Shown: positions 22,455 through 28,112 of the stretch, piece by piece | Layout: the number at the start of each line of letters is the position of its first letter | Position numbering within the stretch: position 1 is the stretch's first letter | Assembly (NCBI GenBank): GCA_021798415.1 | Contig: JAJZGO010000009.1 | Coordinates: 1 to 28,112, forward strand | From: Thermoplasmata archaeon | GTDB taxonomy: Archaea; Thermoplasmatota; Thermoplasmata; Lutacidiplasmatales; UBA184 | DNA: 28,112 nt | Direction: 5' to 3' | Translations under genes and position numbers: made by a program | The notes under the pieces: generated by a model | What the model was told of the DNA's origin: nothing | Database searches by the model: none | Seen by the model: the letters and a program-made list of their open reading frames with translations, nothing else

Positions 22455-22568
22455 TCAGAACCTCTCGGGGTGGATCATCGAGTAGACCAGATAGACCGCG
22501 AGCGTGACCGAGAGTACCGTCAGCGCCACCAATCCGAGGTTCTGGGCTACCCAGTCGAGCGGGCCCAT
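22455..22568 (-). CDS. kdpF: potassium-transporting ATPase subunit F (KdpF), 37 codons
   Basis: This tiny frame encodes 37 residues beginning MGPLDWVAQN, with one hydrophobic helix at about residues 11-29, ending YLVYSMIHPERF. The end closely parallels the E. coli KdpF ending YLVYALINAEAF, and the gene lies directly before kdpA where kdpF is found in other genomes. KdpF stabilises the KdpABC complex in the membrane. The ATG is 38 nt downstream of the TATA box centre, and the stop is 15 nt before kdpA. It is easily missed by length cutoffs. Confidence 0.85.
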   Translation of the reverse strand: MGPLDWVAQNLGLVALTVLSVTLAVYLVYSMIHPERF

Positions 22569-22600
22569 CGCGCACGCTCCGCTCGGTCGAACCCGAGGGC

Positions 22601-22611
22601 GGTTATTTAGC
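22601..22611 (-). promoter_or_regulatory. kdp operon promoter (TATA-like box)
   Basis: The minus strand reads CTAAATAACC in the 86-nt gap between hef and kdpF, centred about 38 nt before the kdpF ATG. No operator is evident by eye. Confidence 0.45.
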
Positions 22612-22654
22612 GTGAGTGACCGGGCCGCACCGTCGCGCGGGCGCGCCGGAAGGC

Positions 22655-24364
22655 TTATCCCGAGTCCCCGGCCGCCGGCCGGCCCTCGGCCTCGTCCGCG
22701 GCCCGCGCACGTCGCCCCTCGGCCGACAGGCGCCGCACGATGCGGTGCATCGCCTTCTCCCGTCGGACCTCGGCGGCCTGGTACCCGACGTCGCGCGTCG
22801 CCCGGGTGAGAAGGACCACGACGCGCCCGAGCGAGCTTCGCCCGGTGCGACCGCGGCGCTGGATCGCCCGGATCTCGCTCGGGACCGACTCGAAGAAGAC
22901 GACGAGGTCGACGTCCGGCACGTCGAGACCCTCCTCGGCGACGCTGCTCGCGACCAGGATCGGGAATCGCCCGTCGCGGAACCCGGAGAGGATTCGGGCC
23001 TGGTCCTTCTGGTTCATGCCCCGGTCGCCCGAGTCGCGGGTCGACTGGCCGACGAACCGGCCGACCGTCCAGCCCTCCTGTTCGAGCGTCGCTTGGATCG
23101 TCTGGATGGTGTCGCGGTACTGCGCGAAGACGAGGATCCGCGCCCGTCGACCGGGCGCGGCCGCGAGCGTGGTCCGCACGAGGTCGACCAGCGCGTCGAG
23201 CTTCGGATGGGACGGTTCACGCGTGTCGCGCAGGAACGCTTCGGCGGCGGCGCGCGCCGCGACGACCTCCGGCAACTTGAGGACCGAGAGGTCCCCCCGG
23301 CTCGGCTTCGGCTTCGCCGCCAGGCGGTCGAGGTACTGTACGAACGGCGCGACCCCCTGGGTCTCGAGGCGCTCTTCGGCGTGGTGCAAGTGCAGGAGCA
23401 CGAGCTGGTGGAAGAGCGGGCCGAACCGGCGCACCATCGGTCCCGGCCGCGCGAAGATCTCCGCCCGGAGCGCGATCAGGTCCTTCACCGAGAGCGACGC
23501 GATCGGTTTCTTCCTCAGATACCCCATCTTCTGCAACTTGCGGGCGGTCGCGTGGGCGGCCTCGTCGAGCCGGTCGCGGATGTGCGCCGCCGTCGGCGAG
23601 AGGTCGACCCACACGTAGTCGACCGTGACGGGCTGAACGTACTCCCGCACCCCTTCGTCGTCCCGCGAGCGCGCCTCGATGCGCCGAACCCCGAGGGCGG
23701 CGACGACCTCCTCGATCCGCTCGTCTCGGCCGCCAGGGGAGGCGGTGAGCGCGAGGACCCGGCCTCCTTTGGGCCGCTCGGCGAGGTAGCGGGCCGCGAT
23801 CGGCACGTAGACGTACTTGCCGACGGCGTGGTGGGCCTCGTCGAAGACCGCGAGCGCGACGTCCGTGAGGTCGTAGCGACCCGACGCGAGGTCGTTCTGC
23901 ACGATCTCGGGCGTGGCGAACACGCAGTCGGCAGAGTCCCACGCGCCTTCCCGGACCGGCCGCCGCACCGTCCCCGTGAACCGAGCGAGCCGGAGCGGGA
24001 GGAGCCAGCGGGCGAACGACTCTGCGTGCTGCTGGACGAGCGGACGCGTCGGGGCGAGGAAGAGGACCTTGCCGACGTCGCGCCGCAGGACCTCGGCGGC
24101 GAGGAGGGCGGCGATGACGGTCTTCCCGAGCCCCGTCGGCAGAACGACGAGGAGGTCCTCGGTGAGCCCGATGCGGGCGAGGTCGATCTGGAAGGGGAGG
24201 GCGCGGAGCGTCCCGGACCTCAGGAGGGGGTGCTCGACGTGGCCCTCGACGACGCTCCAGACCCCCGGCAGCGCGTCCGGACGGGGCCGACCGGCCCGGA
24301 GCGCGGGCGCCACCCCCTCCCCCGCCGCGGGCGAGAACTCGTCCAGCCGACGCTGTCGGCTCAC
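22655..24364 (-). CDS. hef: Hef/FANCM-type DNA helicase without nuclease domain
   Basis: The 569-aa protein is an SF2 helicase of the archaeal Hef/FANCM group, which remodels stalled forks and branched DNA. It has LPTGLGKT (Walker A, Lys81), LFLAPTRPLV, FDEAHHAVG (DEAH box, Asp175), LTASPG, SVAEEGLDVP and QRRGRTGR in order, plus the long helical insert between the RecA folds typical of Hef. The C-terminal XPF-type nuclease and HhH domains present in Pyrococcus Hef are missing; the protein ends with a charged tail soon after motif VI. The GTG at 24364 (VSRQRRLDEF) is preferred over an ATG at 24514 inside serS. It lies 118 nt after serS on the same strand with no clear promoter between. Confidence 0.87.
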   Translation of the reverse strand: MSRQRRLDEFSPAAGEGVAPALRAGRPRPDALPGVWSVVEGHVEHPLLRSGTLRALPFQIDLARIGLTEDLLVVLPTGLGKTVIAALLAAEVLRRDVGKVLFLAPTRPLVQQHAESFARWLLPLRLARFTGTVRRPVREGAWDSADCVFATPEIVQNDLASGRYDLTDVALAVFDEAHHAVGKYVYVPIAARYLAERPKGGRVLALTASPGGRDERIEEVVAALGVRRIEARSRDDEGVREYVQPVTVDYVWVDLSPTAAHIRDRLDEAAHATARKLQKMGYLRKKPIASLSVKDLIALRAEIFARPGPMVRRFGPLFHQLVLLHLHHAEERLETQGVAPFVQYLDRLAAKPKPSRGDLSVLKLPEVVAARAAAEAFLRDTREPSHPKLDALVDLVRTTLAAAPGRRARILVFAQYRDTIQTIQATLEQEGWTVGRFVGQSTRDSGDRGMNQKDQARILSGFRDGRFPILVASSVAEEGLDVPDVDLVVFFESVPSEIRAIQRRGRTGRSSLGRVVVLLTRATRDVGYQAAEVRREKAMHRIVRRLSAEGRRARAADEAEGRPAAGDSG

Positions 24365-24482
24365 GGGGGCTTCCCTCGGGTCCGCGTCCCGCGGGGATCG
24401 CGCCCGGCCGTTGGCTCGCGCACCGTCGGGCCCGCTCGGAGGTTTGCGACCATCGGCCCCTCCCGCGACGACCGGCGGCGGC

Positions 24483-25778
24483 TCAGGAGTTCGTCCCGAC
24501 CGGGCGGAGGGCATCCCGACCCCCGAGATAGGGGCGGAGGGCTTCGGGGATCGTGACGGAGCCGTCCGGCTGCTGGTACTGCTCCAGGACCACGGCCATC
24601 GTCCGGGACGTCGCGACCGCCGTCGAGTTGAGCGTGTGCGGCACGACCTTCCCCGGCCGCCCGGCCTTGCCCATCCGGATGCCGAGGCGACGAGCCTGGT
24701 AGTCGGTGCAGTTCGAGCAGCTCACGACCTCCCGGTACGCCTGCTGCCGGGGAAACCAGGCCTCGATATCGTACTTCTTCGCCGCGACCGTCCCGAGGTC
24801 TCCCGCGCAGACGTTCACCACCCGGTAGGGCACGCCGAGCCGGCGCACGACCTCCTCGGCGTTCGCCCGAAGCTCCTCGTGGAGCCCGGCCGACTCCCCG
24901 GGCCGGCAGAAGACGAACTGCTCGACCTTCTGGAACTGGTGGACCCGGAAGATTCCCTTCTGGTCGACACCGTGGCCGCCGATCTCCTTGCGGAAGCACG
25001 GGCTCACGCCGGCGAGCCGTATCGGAAGGCGGTCCTCGTCGAGGATCTCGCCTCGGTAGAGCGCCGCCAGCGGATGTTCGCTCGTGGCGATGAGGTAGAG
25101 GTCCTCGCCCTCCACCTTGTACATGACGTTCTCGAAGTCGGCGAGGTCGGTGACGCCCTCGTACGGCTCGCGCCGCAGGAGGTACGGGGGCGCGACCGGG
25201 ACAAACCCCCGCTCGACCAGGAGGTCGAGGGCGAACCGCTGGAGCGCGAGGTCGAGCAGGACGATGGGCCCGGTCAGATAGTAGAACCCGGACCCGCTCG
25301 CCCGATGCGCGCGGTCGAATTCGGCCATCCCGAGCGCTTCGAGGACCTCGCCGTGGGACTTGAGGGCGGGATTCGGGCCCGCGGGAGTCCCCCAGGTGGC
25401 GACGACCGCGTTCTCCGAGTCGTCCTTGCCGAGCGGGACCGACTCGTCCATGAGGTTCGGAAGGCGCATCAGGAGCGCGTCGCGCGCACGCCGATGCTCC
25501 CCTTCCCGGGCCTCGGCCTCGCGCAGCGCCGTCGGGGTCGACCGGGCCTCGGCCTCGAGCTCGGGCGGGACGGCCCCCTTCGCGCGTTCGAGCGCGATGC
25601 GACGTCCGAGGTCGTTGCGCCGCTGGCGCAGCCGGTCCGCATCGACCCGCGCGGCCCGCCAGGCCTCGTCCTTCGCCCTCGCCTCGGCAAGGAGCGTGAG
25701 ATACGCGGGGTTCCCGCGGCGCCCGAGGTTCTGCTCGATCCGCCCGGGATCCTTCCGGAGAACGTCGACGTCGATCAC
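24483..25778 (-). CDS. serS: seryl-tRNA synthetase
   Basis: The 431-aa protein is the class II seryl-tRNA synthetase of the common (not methanogen-specific) type. It has the N-terminal tRNA-binding coiled coil (about residues 30-100, with AKDEAWRAARVDADRLRQRR), motif 2 around CFRKEIG, the serine pocket region TSEHPLAALY, and motif 3 near SRTMAVVLEQYQ. It charges serine to tRNA-Ser in the cytosol. The GTG at 25778 starts the homology (IDVDVLRKDP) and is 28 nt from a TATA-like box centre. The frame is open far upstream but that part is a shadow of the divergent aldehyde dehydrogenase gene. Confidence 0.93.
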   Translation of the reverse strand: MIDVDVLRKDPGRIEQNLGRRGNPAYLTLLAEARAKDEAWRAARVDADRLRQRRNDLGRRIALERAKGAVPPELEAEARSTPTALREAEAREGEHRRARDALLMRLPNLMDESVPLGKDDSENAVVATWGTPAGPNPALKSHGEVLEALGMAEFDRAHRASGSGFYYLTGPIVLLDLALQRFALDLLVERGFVPVAPPYLLRREPYEGVTDLADFENVMYKVEGEDLYLIATSEHPLAALYRGEILDEDRLPIRLAGVSPCFRKEIGGHGVDQKGIFRVHQFQKVEQFVFCRPGESAGLHEELRANAEEVVRRLGVPYRVVNVCAGDLGTVAAKKYDIEAWFPRQQAYREVVSCSNCTDYQARRLGIRMGKAGRPGKVVPHTLNSTAVATSRTMAVVLEQYQQPDGSVTIPEALRPYLGGRDALRPVGTNS

Positions 25779-25801
25779 GTTCCTCCGGAGGGGACCCCTG
25801 C

Positions 25802-25809
25802 GAATATCT
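25802..25809 (-). promoter_or_regulatory. TATA-like box before serS
   Basis: The minus strand reads AGATATTC, centred about 28 nt upstream of GTG 25778. A GGAGG also lies directly before the GTG with only 3-nt spacing. Confidence 0.5.
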
Positions 25810-25859
25810 TTGCTGCCCCGGTGCCGGAAGGCCGCGGGACCCGGGACCGGCCGGCAAAC

Positions 25860-25869
25860 GCCTATGTAG
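25860..25869 (+). promoter_or_regulatory. TATA-like box before the aldehyde dehydrogenase gene
   Basis: GCCTATGTAG is centred about 40 nt before ATG 25905, giving room for a short leader that holds GGAGGAG (25891-25897) as a ribosome-binding site. Confidence 0.4.
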
Positions 25870-25904
25870 CCTCGGGGGGAATCGGGGCGCGGAGGAGAGG
25901 ACCA

Positions 25905-27401
25905 ATGTCGTTCCGCGCGGAGGAGTTCGGCCTGTTCGTGGGAGGCCGGTGGGTGACGCCGCCGTCCGCCCAGCGCTTCGAGACGGTGAACCCGGCGACC
26001 GGTGAGACCGTGGGGTCGTTCGTCGTCGGCTCGCCGGACGACGTGAAGGACGCCGTCGCCGCGGCCCACCGTGCCTTCCCCGGTTGGAAGGCGACCCCCG
26101 CCCCGAAGCGGGGAGAGATCCTCCTCGAGGTCGCCCGTCGGATGCGACGCGCCAAGGCCGACCTCGGGGGGATCGTCACCCGGGAGATGGGCAAGGTGAT
26201 CGCCGAAGGTCTCGGGGACGTGCAGGAGTCGATCGACTTCATCGAGTACATGGCCGGAGAAGGTCGACGGCTCTTCGGCGAGACCGTTCCGTCGGAGCTC
26301 CGCGCGAAGTTCTGCATGACGGTGCGCCAGCCCAAGGGCGTGGTCGCGTGCATCACCCCCTGGAACTTCCCGACCGCGATCCCGAACTGGAAGATCGCCG
26401 CGGCCCTCATCACGGGCAACACGATCGTTTTCAAGCCCGCCTCCGGCACGGCCCGCTGCGCCGCCGAGGTCGTGCGGATCTACGAGGAGTCCGGCGTCCC
26501 GCCCGGGGTCCTCAACCTCGTGACCGGCTCGGGCGGCGTTGTCGGGAACGCACTCGTCGCGGACCCCCGGGTGCGGGCGATCTCGTTCACCGGCGGCGTG
26601 GAGACGGGGCGGGACGTCTACGTCCGCGGCGCCCAGGGCCTCAAGATGGTCCACCTCGAGCTGGGCGGGAAGAATCCGGTGATCCTGATGGACGACGCCG
26701 ACCTTCCGCTCGCCCTCGACGGGGTCCTCTTCGGCGCGTTCGGAACCGCCGGCCAGCGCTGCACCGCGACGAGTCGCCTCATCGTCCACACGAAGGTCTA
26801 CGACGAGTTCCTCGGGATGCTCACCGACCGGCTCGACCGGTTCACGGTCGGCGACCCCCTCGACCCGGCGACCGGCATGGGACCGGTCGCGTCGGCGGAC
26901 CAGGAGAAGAAGATCCTCGGGTACATCGACCTCGGACGCACGGAGGCGACACTGCGCTACGGGGGCCGCAAGCGGACCGGGGGGATCTACGACCGGGGCC
27001 ACTTCCTCGAGCCGACGATCTTCGAGACCCGGCACGGCACCCGGATCTCCCGGGAGGAGATCTTCGGGCCCGTCCTTTCCGTCGTGCGCGTCGGCGACTA
27101 CGACGAGGCGGTGAAGGTCGCGAACGACGTCGACTACGGCCTTTCCTCGTCGATCTACACGCGCGACGTCAACCGGGCGTTCCGGGCGATCACCGACCTC
27201 GAGGCGGGGATCACGTACATCAACGCCCCGACGATCGGCGCCGAGGTGCAGCTGCCGTTCGGCGGGATCAAGAACACCGGCAACGGCGGCCGGGAGGCGG
27301 GAAGCGCTGCGATCGAGGAGTTTACCGAGATCAAGAGCGTCTTCGTCGACTTCTCCTCGAAGCTCCAGAAGGCCCAGATCGACCGCGAGTCCGCGATATG
27401 A
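25905..27401 (+). CDS. NAD(P)-dependent aldehyde dehydrogenase
   Basis: The 498-aa protein is a full-length aldehyde dehydrogenase. Asn154 in TPWNFP, Glu252 in LELGGKN and Cys286 in GQRCTATSR have the spacing of the catalytic residues of the family, and the segment EEIFGPVLSV is also typical. The C-terminal NAPTIGAEVQLPFGG with GNGGREAG resembles ALDH7 and 2,5-dioxovalerate dehydrogenases, so semialdehydes are plausible substrates, but none can be assigned. In Thermoplasmata related enzymes act in non-phosphorylating sugar breakdown. The ATG has an SD-like GGAGGAG 7 nt upstream. The stop overlaps the next small gene by ATGA. Confidence 0.93.
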   Translation: MSFRAEEFGLFVGGRWVTPPSAQRFETVNPATGETVGSFVVGSPDDVKDAVAAAHRAFPGWKATPAPKRGEILLEVARRMRRAKADLGGIVTREMGKVIAEGLGDVQESIDFIEYMAGEGRRLFGETVPSELRAKFCMTVRQPKGVVACITPWNFPTAIPNWKIAAALITGNTIVFKPASGTARCAAEVVRIYEESGVPPGVLNLVTGSGGVVGNALVADPRVRAISFTGGVETGRDVYVRGAQGLKMVHLELGGKNPVILMDDADLPLALDGVLFGAFGTAGQRCTATSRLIVHTKVYDEFLGMLTDRLDRFTVGDPLDPATGMGPVASADQEKKILGYIDLGRTEATLRYGGRKRTGGIYDRGHFLEPTIFETRHGTRISREEIFGPVLSVVRVGDYDEAVKVANDVDYGLSSSIYTRDVNRAFRAITDLEAGITYINAPTIGAEVQLPFGGIKNTGNGGREAGSAAIEEFTEIKSVFVDFSSKLQKAQIDRESAI

Positions 27402-27607
27402 GCGGATTCCGGGGGACGGACGAATCGCTCGACCGCGAGATCGCCGCGCTCGAGCGGATCGCCCGCCTGCGCCTGCGGCGGACGGCCGCAGAGCTGAAGG
27501 AGCTCGACCGTGACCTCCGCGAGCTCAAGCGCGAACGCGCCCGGCGACGGGTTCCGATCCCCGGGACCGCGGACGGCGAGATCGTCTCGGGACCGGTCGG
27601 CGACTAG
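27398..27607 (+). CDS. small coiled-coil protein overlapping the aldehyde dehydrogenase gene
   Basis: The product is 69 residues. Residues 8-50 are highly charged with Leu/Ile heptads (DREIAALERIARLRLRR, then ELKELDRDLRELKRERARRR), predicting a coiled coil, followed by a flexible Pro/Gly tail. No family is recognised. The ATG overlaps the upstream stop (ATGA, 27398-27401), so it is translationally coupled to the dehydrogenase; a regulatory or scaffolding partner role is inference. It resembles in style the 72-aa coiled-coil gene before the M61 peptidase. Confidence 0.6.
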   Translation: MSGFRGTDESLDREIAALERIARLRLRRTAAELKELDRDLRELKRERARRRVPIPGTADGEIVSGPVGD

Positions 27608-27662
27608 CGCCGCCGGGGCGCGCGGATTCCGCACCCATGTCGCGATTATGCGCCGGAACGGC

Positions 27663-27685
27663 TCTTAACGAAACGACGAATTAGA
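27663..27685 (+). promoter_or_regulatory. promoter region of the right-edge surface protein gene
   Basis: Two A/T-rich elements, CTTAACGA (27663-27670) and AATTAGA (27679-27685), stand 26-42 nt upstream of ATG 27708 in the 100-nt gap. Either could be the TATA box; the second gives a leaderless start. Confidence 0.4.
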
Positions 27686-27707
27686 GCCAACCGTTGCACC
27701 GTCCTCG

Positions 27708-28112
27708 ATGACCGCTACGCCGGGTACACCTCCGGGCGCTCCTCCCGCCGCGATGCCTCCGACGAGACCGCGGGGAATGTCGAAGGGACTCCTTGGGGCC
27801 CTGGCCGCTGTCGTGGTCGTGATCGTCGTGCTCCTCGCCCTGCTCTTCGCCAACGTGATCCCGGGTCTCCACCTCGGTTCGAGCGGCGGAGGAGGGGGCG
27901 GAGGAGCCTCCGGGCCCTCGTACAACGTCACCTTCACCGAGTCGGGCCTCCCGTCGGGAACGAGCTGGTCCGTCACCCTCTCGGGTTCGACCGTCAGCTC
28001 GATAACGACCTCGCTCACCTTCTCTAAGCCGAACGGAACCTACGCGTACACCGTGAGCCCCGTCGCCGGATACAAGGCCACTCCGAATACCGGGAGCGTC
28101 ACGGTGAGCGGG
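27708..28112 (+). CDS. membrane-anchored surface protein with FTESGLPSG-type repeat, 3' end cut by window edge
   Basis: The visible 135 codons give a proline-rich cytoplasmic start (MTATPGTPPGAPPAAMPP), one membrane helix at about residues 26-50, a Gly-rich linker (SSGGGGGGASG) and the beginning of an outside beta domain: YNVTFTESGLPSGTSWSVTL, then TYAYTVSPVAGYKATPNTG. This motif recurs in tandem in large surface proteins of Thermoplasmata and some other archaea, and its sandwich-like repeats are thought to build cell-surface or adhesive proteins. Two N-x-S/T sequons are visible (NVT, NGT). More repeats probably follow beyond the edge. Confidence 0.78.
   Translation, partial: MTATPGTPPGAPPAAMPPTRPRGMSKGLLGALAAVVVVIVVLLALLFANVIPGLHLGSSGGGGGGGASGPSYNVTFTESGLPSGTSWSVTLSGSTVSSITTSLTFSKPNGTYAYTVSPVAGYKATPNTGSVTVSG

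Noticed and set aside
19672..22575. 967-codon minus-strand open frame across kdpF, kdpA and kdpB
   Set aside because: It is an out-of-frame reading of the kdp genes on the same strand, made of Arg, Pro and Ala repeats, with no motif.
22616..24556. 646-codon plus-strand open frame opposite the helicase
   Set aside because: It mirrors the helicase gene, which has all motifs in order; the mirror translation is low in complexity.
24365..25905. Upstream extensions of the helicase and seryl-tRNA synthetase frames
   Set aside because: Open frames continue far upstream only because stops are rare in GC-rich DNA; homology and promoter positions place the starts at 24364 and 25778.
1..28112. tRNA, rRNA, CRISPR array, insertion sequence or phage remains
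   Set aside because: I looked for T-loop-like GGTTCGA contexts, regularly spaced repeats, transposase motifs and terminal inverted repeats on both strands and found none I could support.

Overview
The window reads as an archaeal chromosome segment of very high G+C (about 70% by eye), densely packed. The best guess is a high-GC member of the Thermoplasmatota. The archaeal markers are a tetraether lipid synthase homologue, diphthine synthase, a Hef/FANCM-type helicase, a separate glutaminase subunit of GMP synthase, a thiolase/DUF35 pair and a surface protein with the FTESGLPSG-type repeat common in Thermoplasmata. First genes of transcription units usually have an A/T-rich TATA-like box about 24-38 nt upstream of the start codon with little or no leader, while genes inside operons overlap by GTGA or ATGA. 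The lineage call is inference; no rRNA or tRNA gene was found to anchor it.

Layout. 1-2202 (minus): monovalent cation/proton antiporter, a 75-aa two-helix membrane protein and a HAD phosphatase that runs off the left edge. 2382-2846 (plus): small SWIM zinc-finger protein. 2893-4602 (minus): radical-SAM tetraether lipid synthase (tes). 4833-5357 (plus): unknown protein with a Pro/Ala-rich N-terminus. 5385-7668 (minus): padR, ABC ATPase and ABC-2 permease, a probable self-regulated exporter operon with a palindrome at the padR start. 7798-9802 (plus): small coiled-coil protein and an M61 peptidase with PDZ domain. 9799-12038 (minus): thiolase followed by an unusual fusion of a degenerate HMG-CoA-synthase-like domain to a DUF35 Zn-ribbon/OB fold. 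12101-14212 (plus): a tight chain of ubiX, two membrane proteins and guaAA, each joined by a GTGA overlap. 14266-16339 (plus): an unrecognised 520-aa Cys-rich protein and an orphan, altered receiver domain.

16371-22568 (minus) is a complete kdpFABC potassium-pump operon, including the 37-codon kdpF. A tandem universal-stress-protein gene follows in the place where bacteria usually have kdpDE, then dph5. No sensor kinase is visible. 22655-25778 (minus): serS followed by a Hef-type helicase without nuclease domain. 25905-27607 (plus): aldehyde dehydrogenase with an overlapping small coiled-coil gene. 27708 to the right edge (plus): start of a membrane-anchored surface protein.

No intergenic stretch exceeds about 230 bases (the largest is 4603-4832). 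I see no tRNA, rRNA, CRISPR array, insertion sequence or phage gene. The region looks like core and lineage-specific chromosomal content rather than a mobile island. The points most worth following are the Kdp-Usp operon without a sensor kinase, the HMGCS-like/DUF35 fusion, the ubiX-membrane-membrane-guaAA chain, and the unrecognised Cys-rich 520-aa protein.
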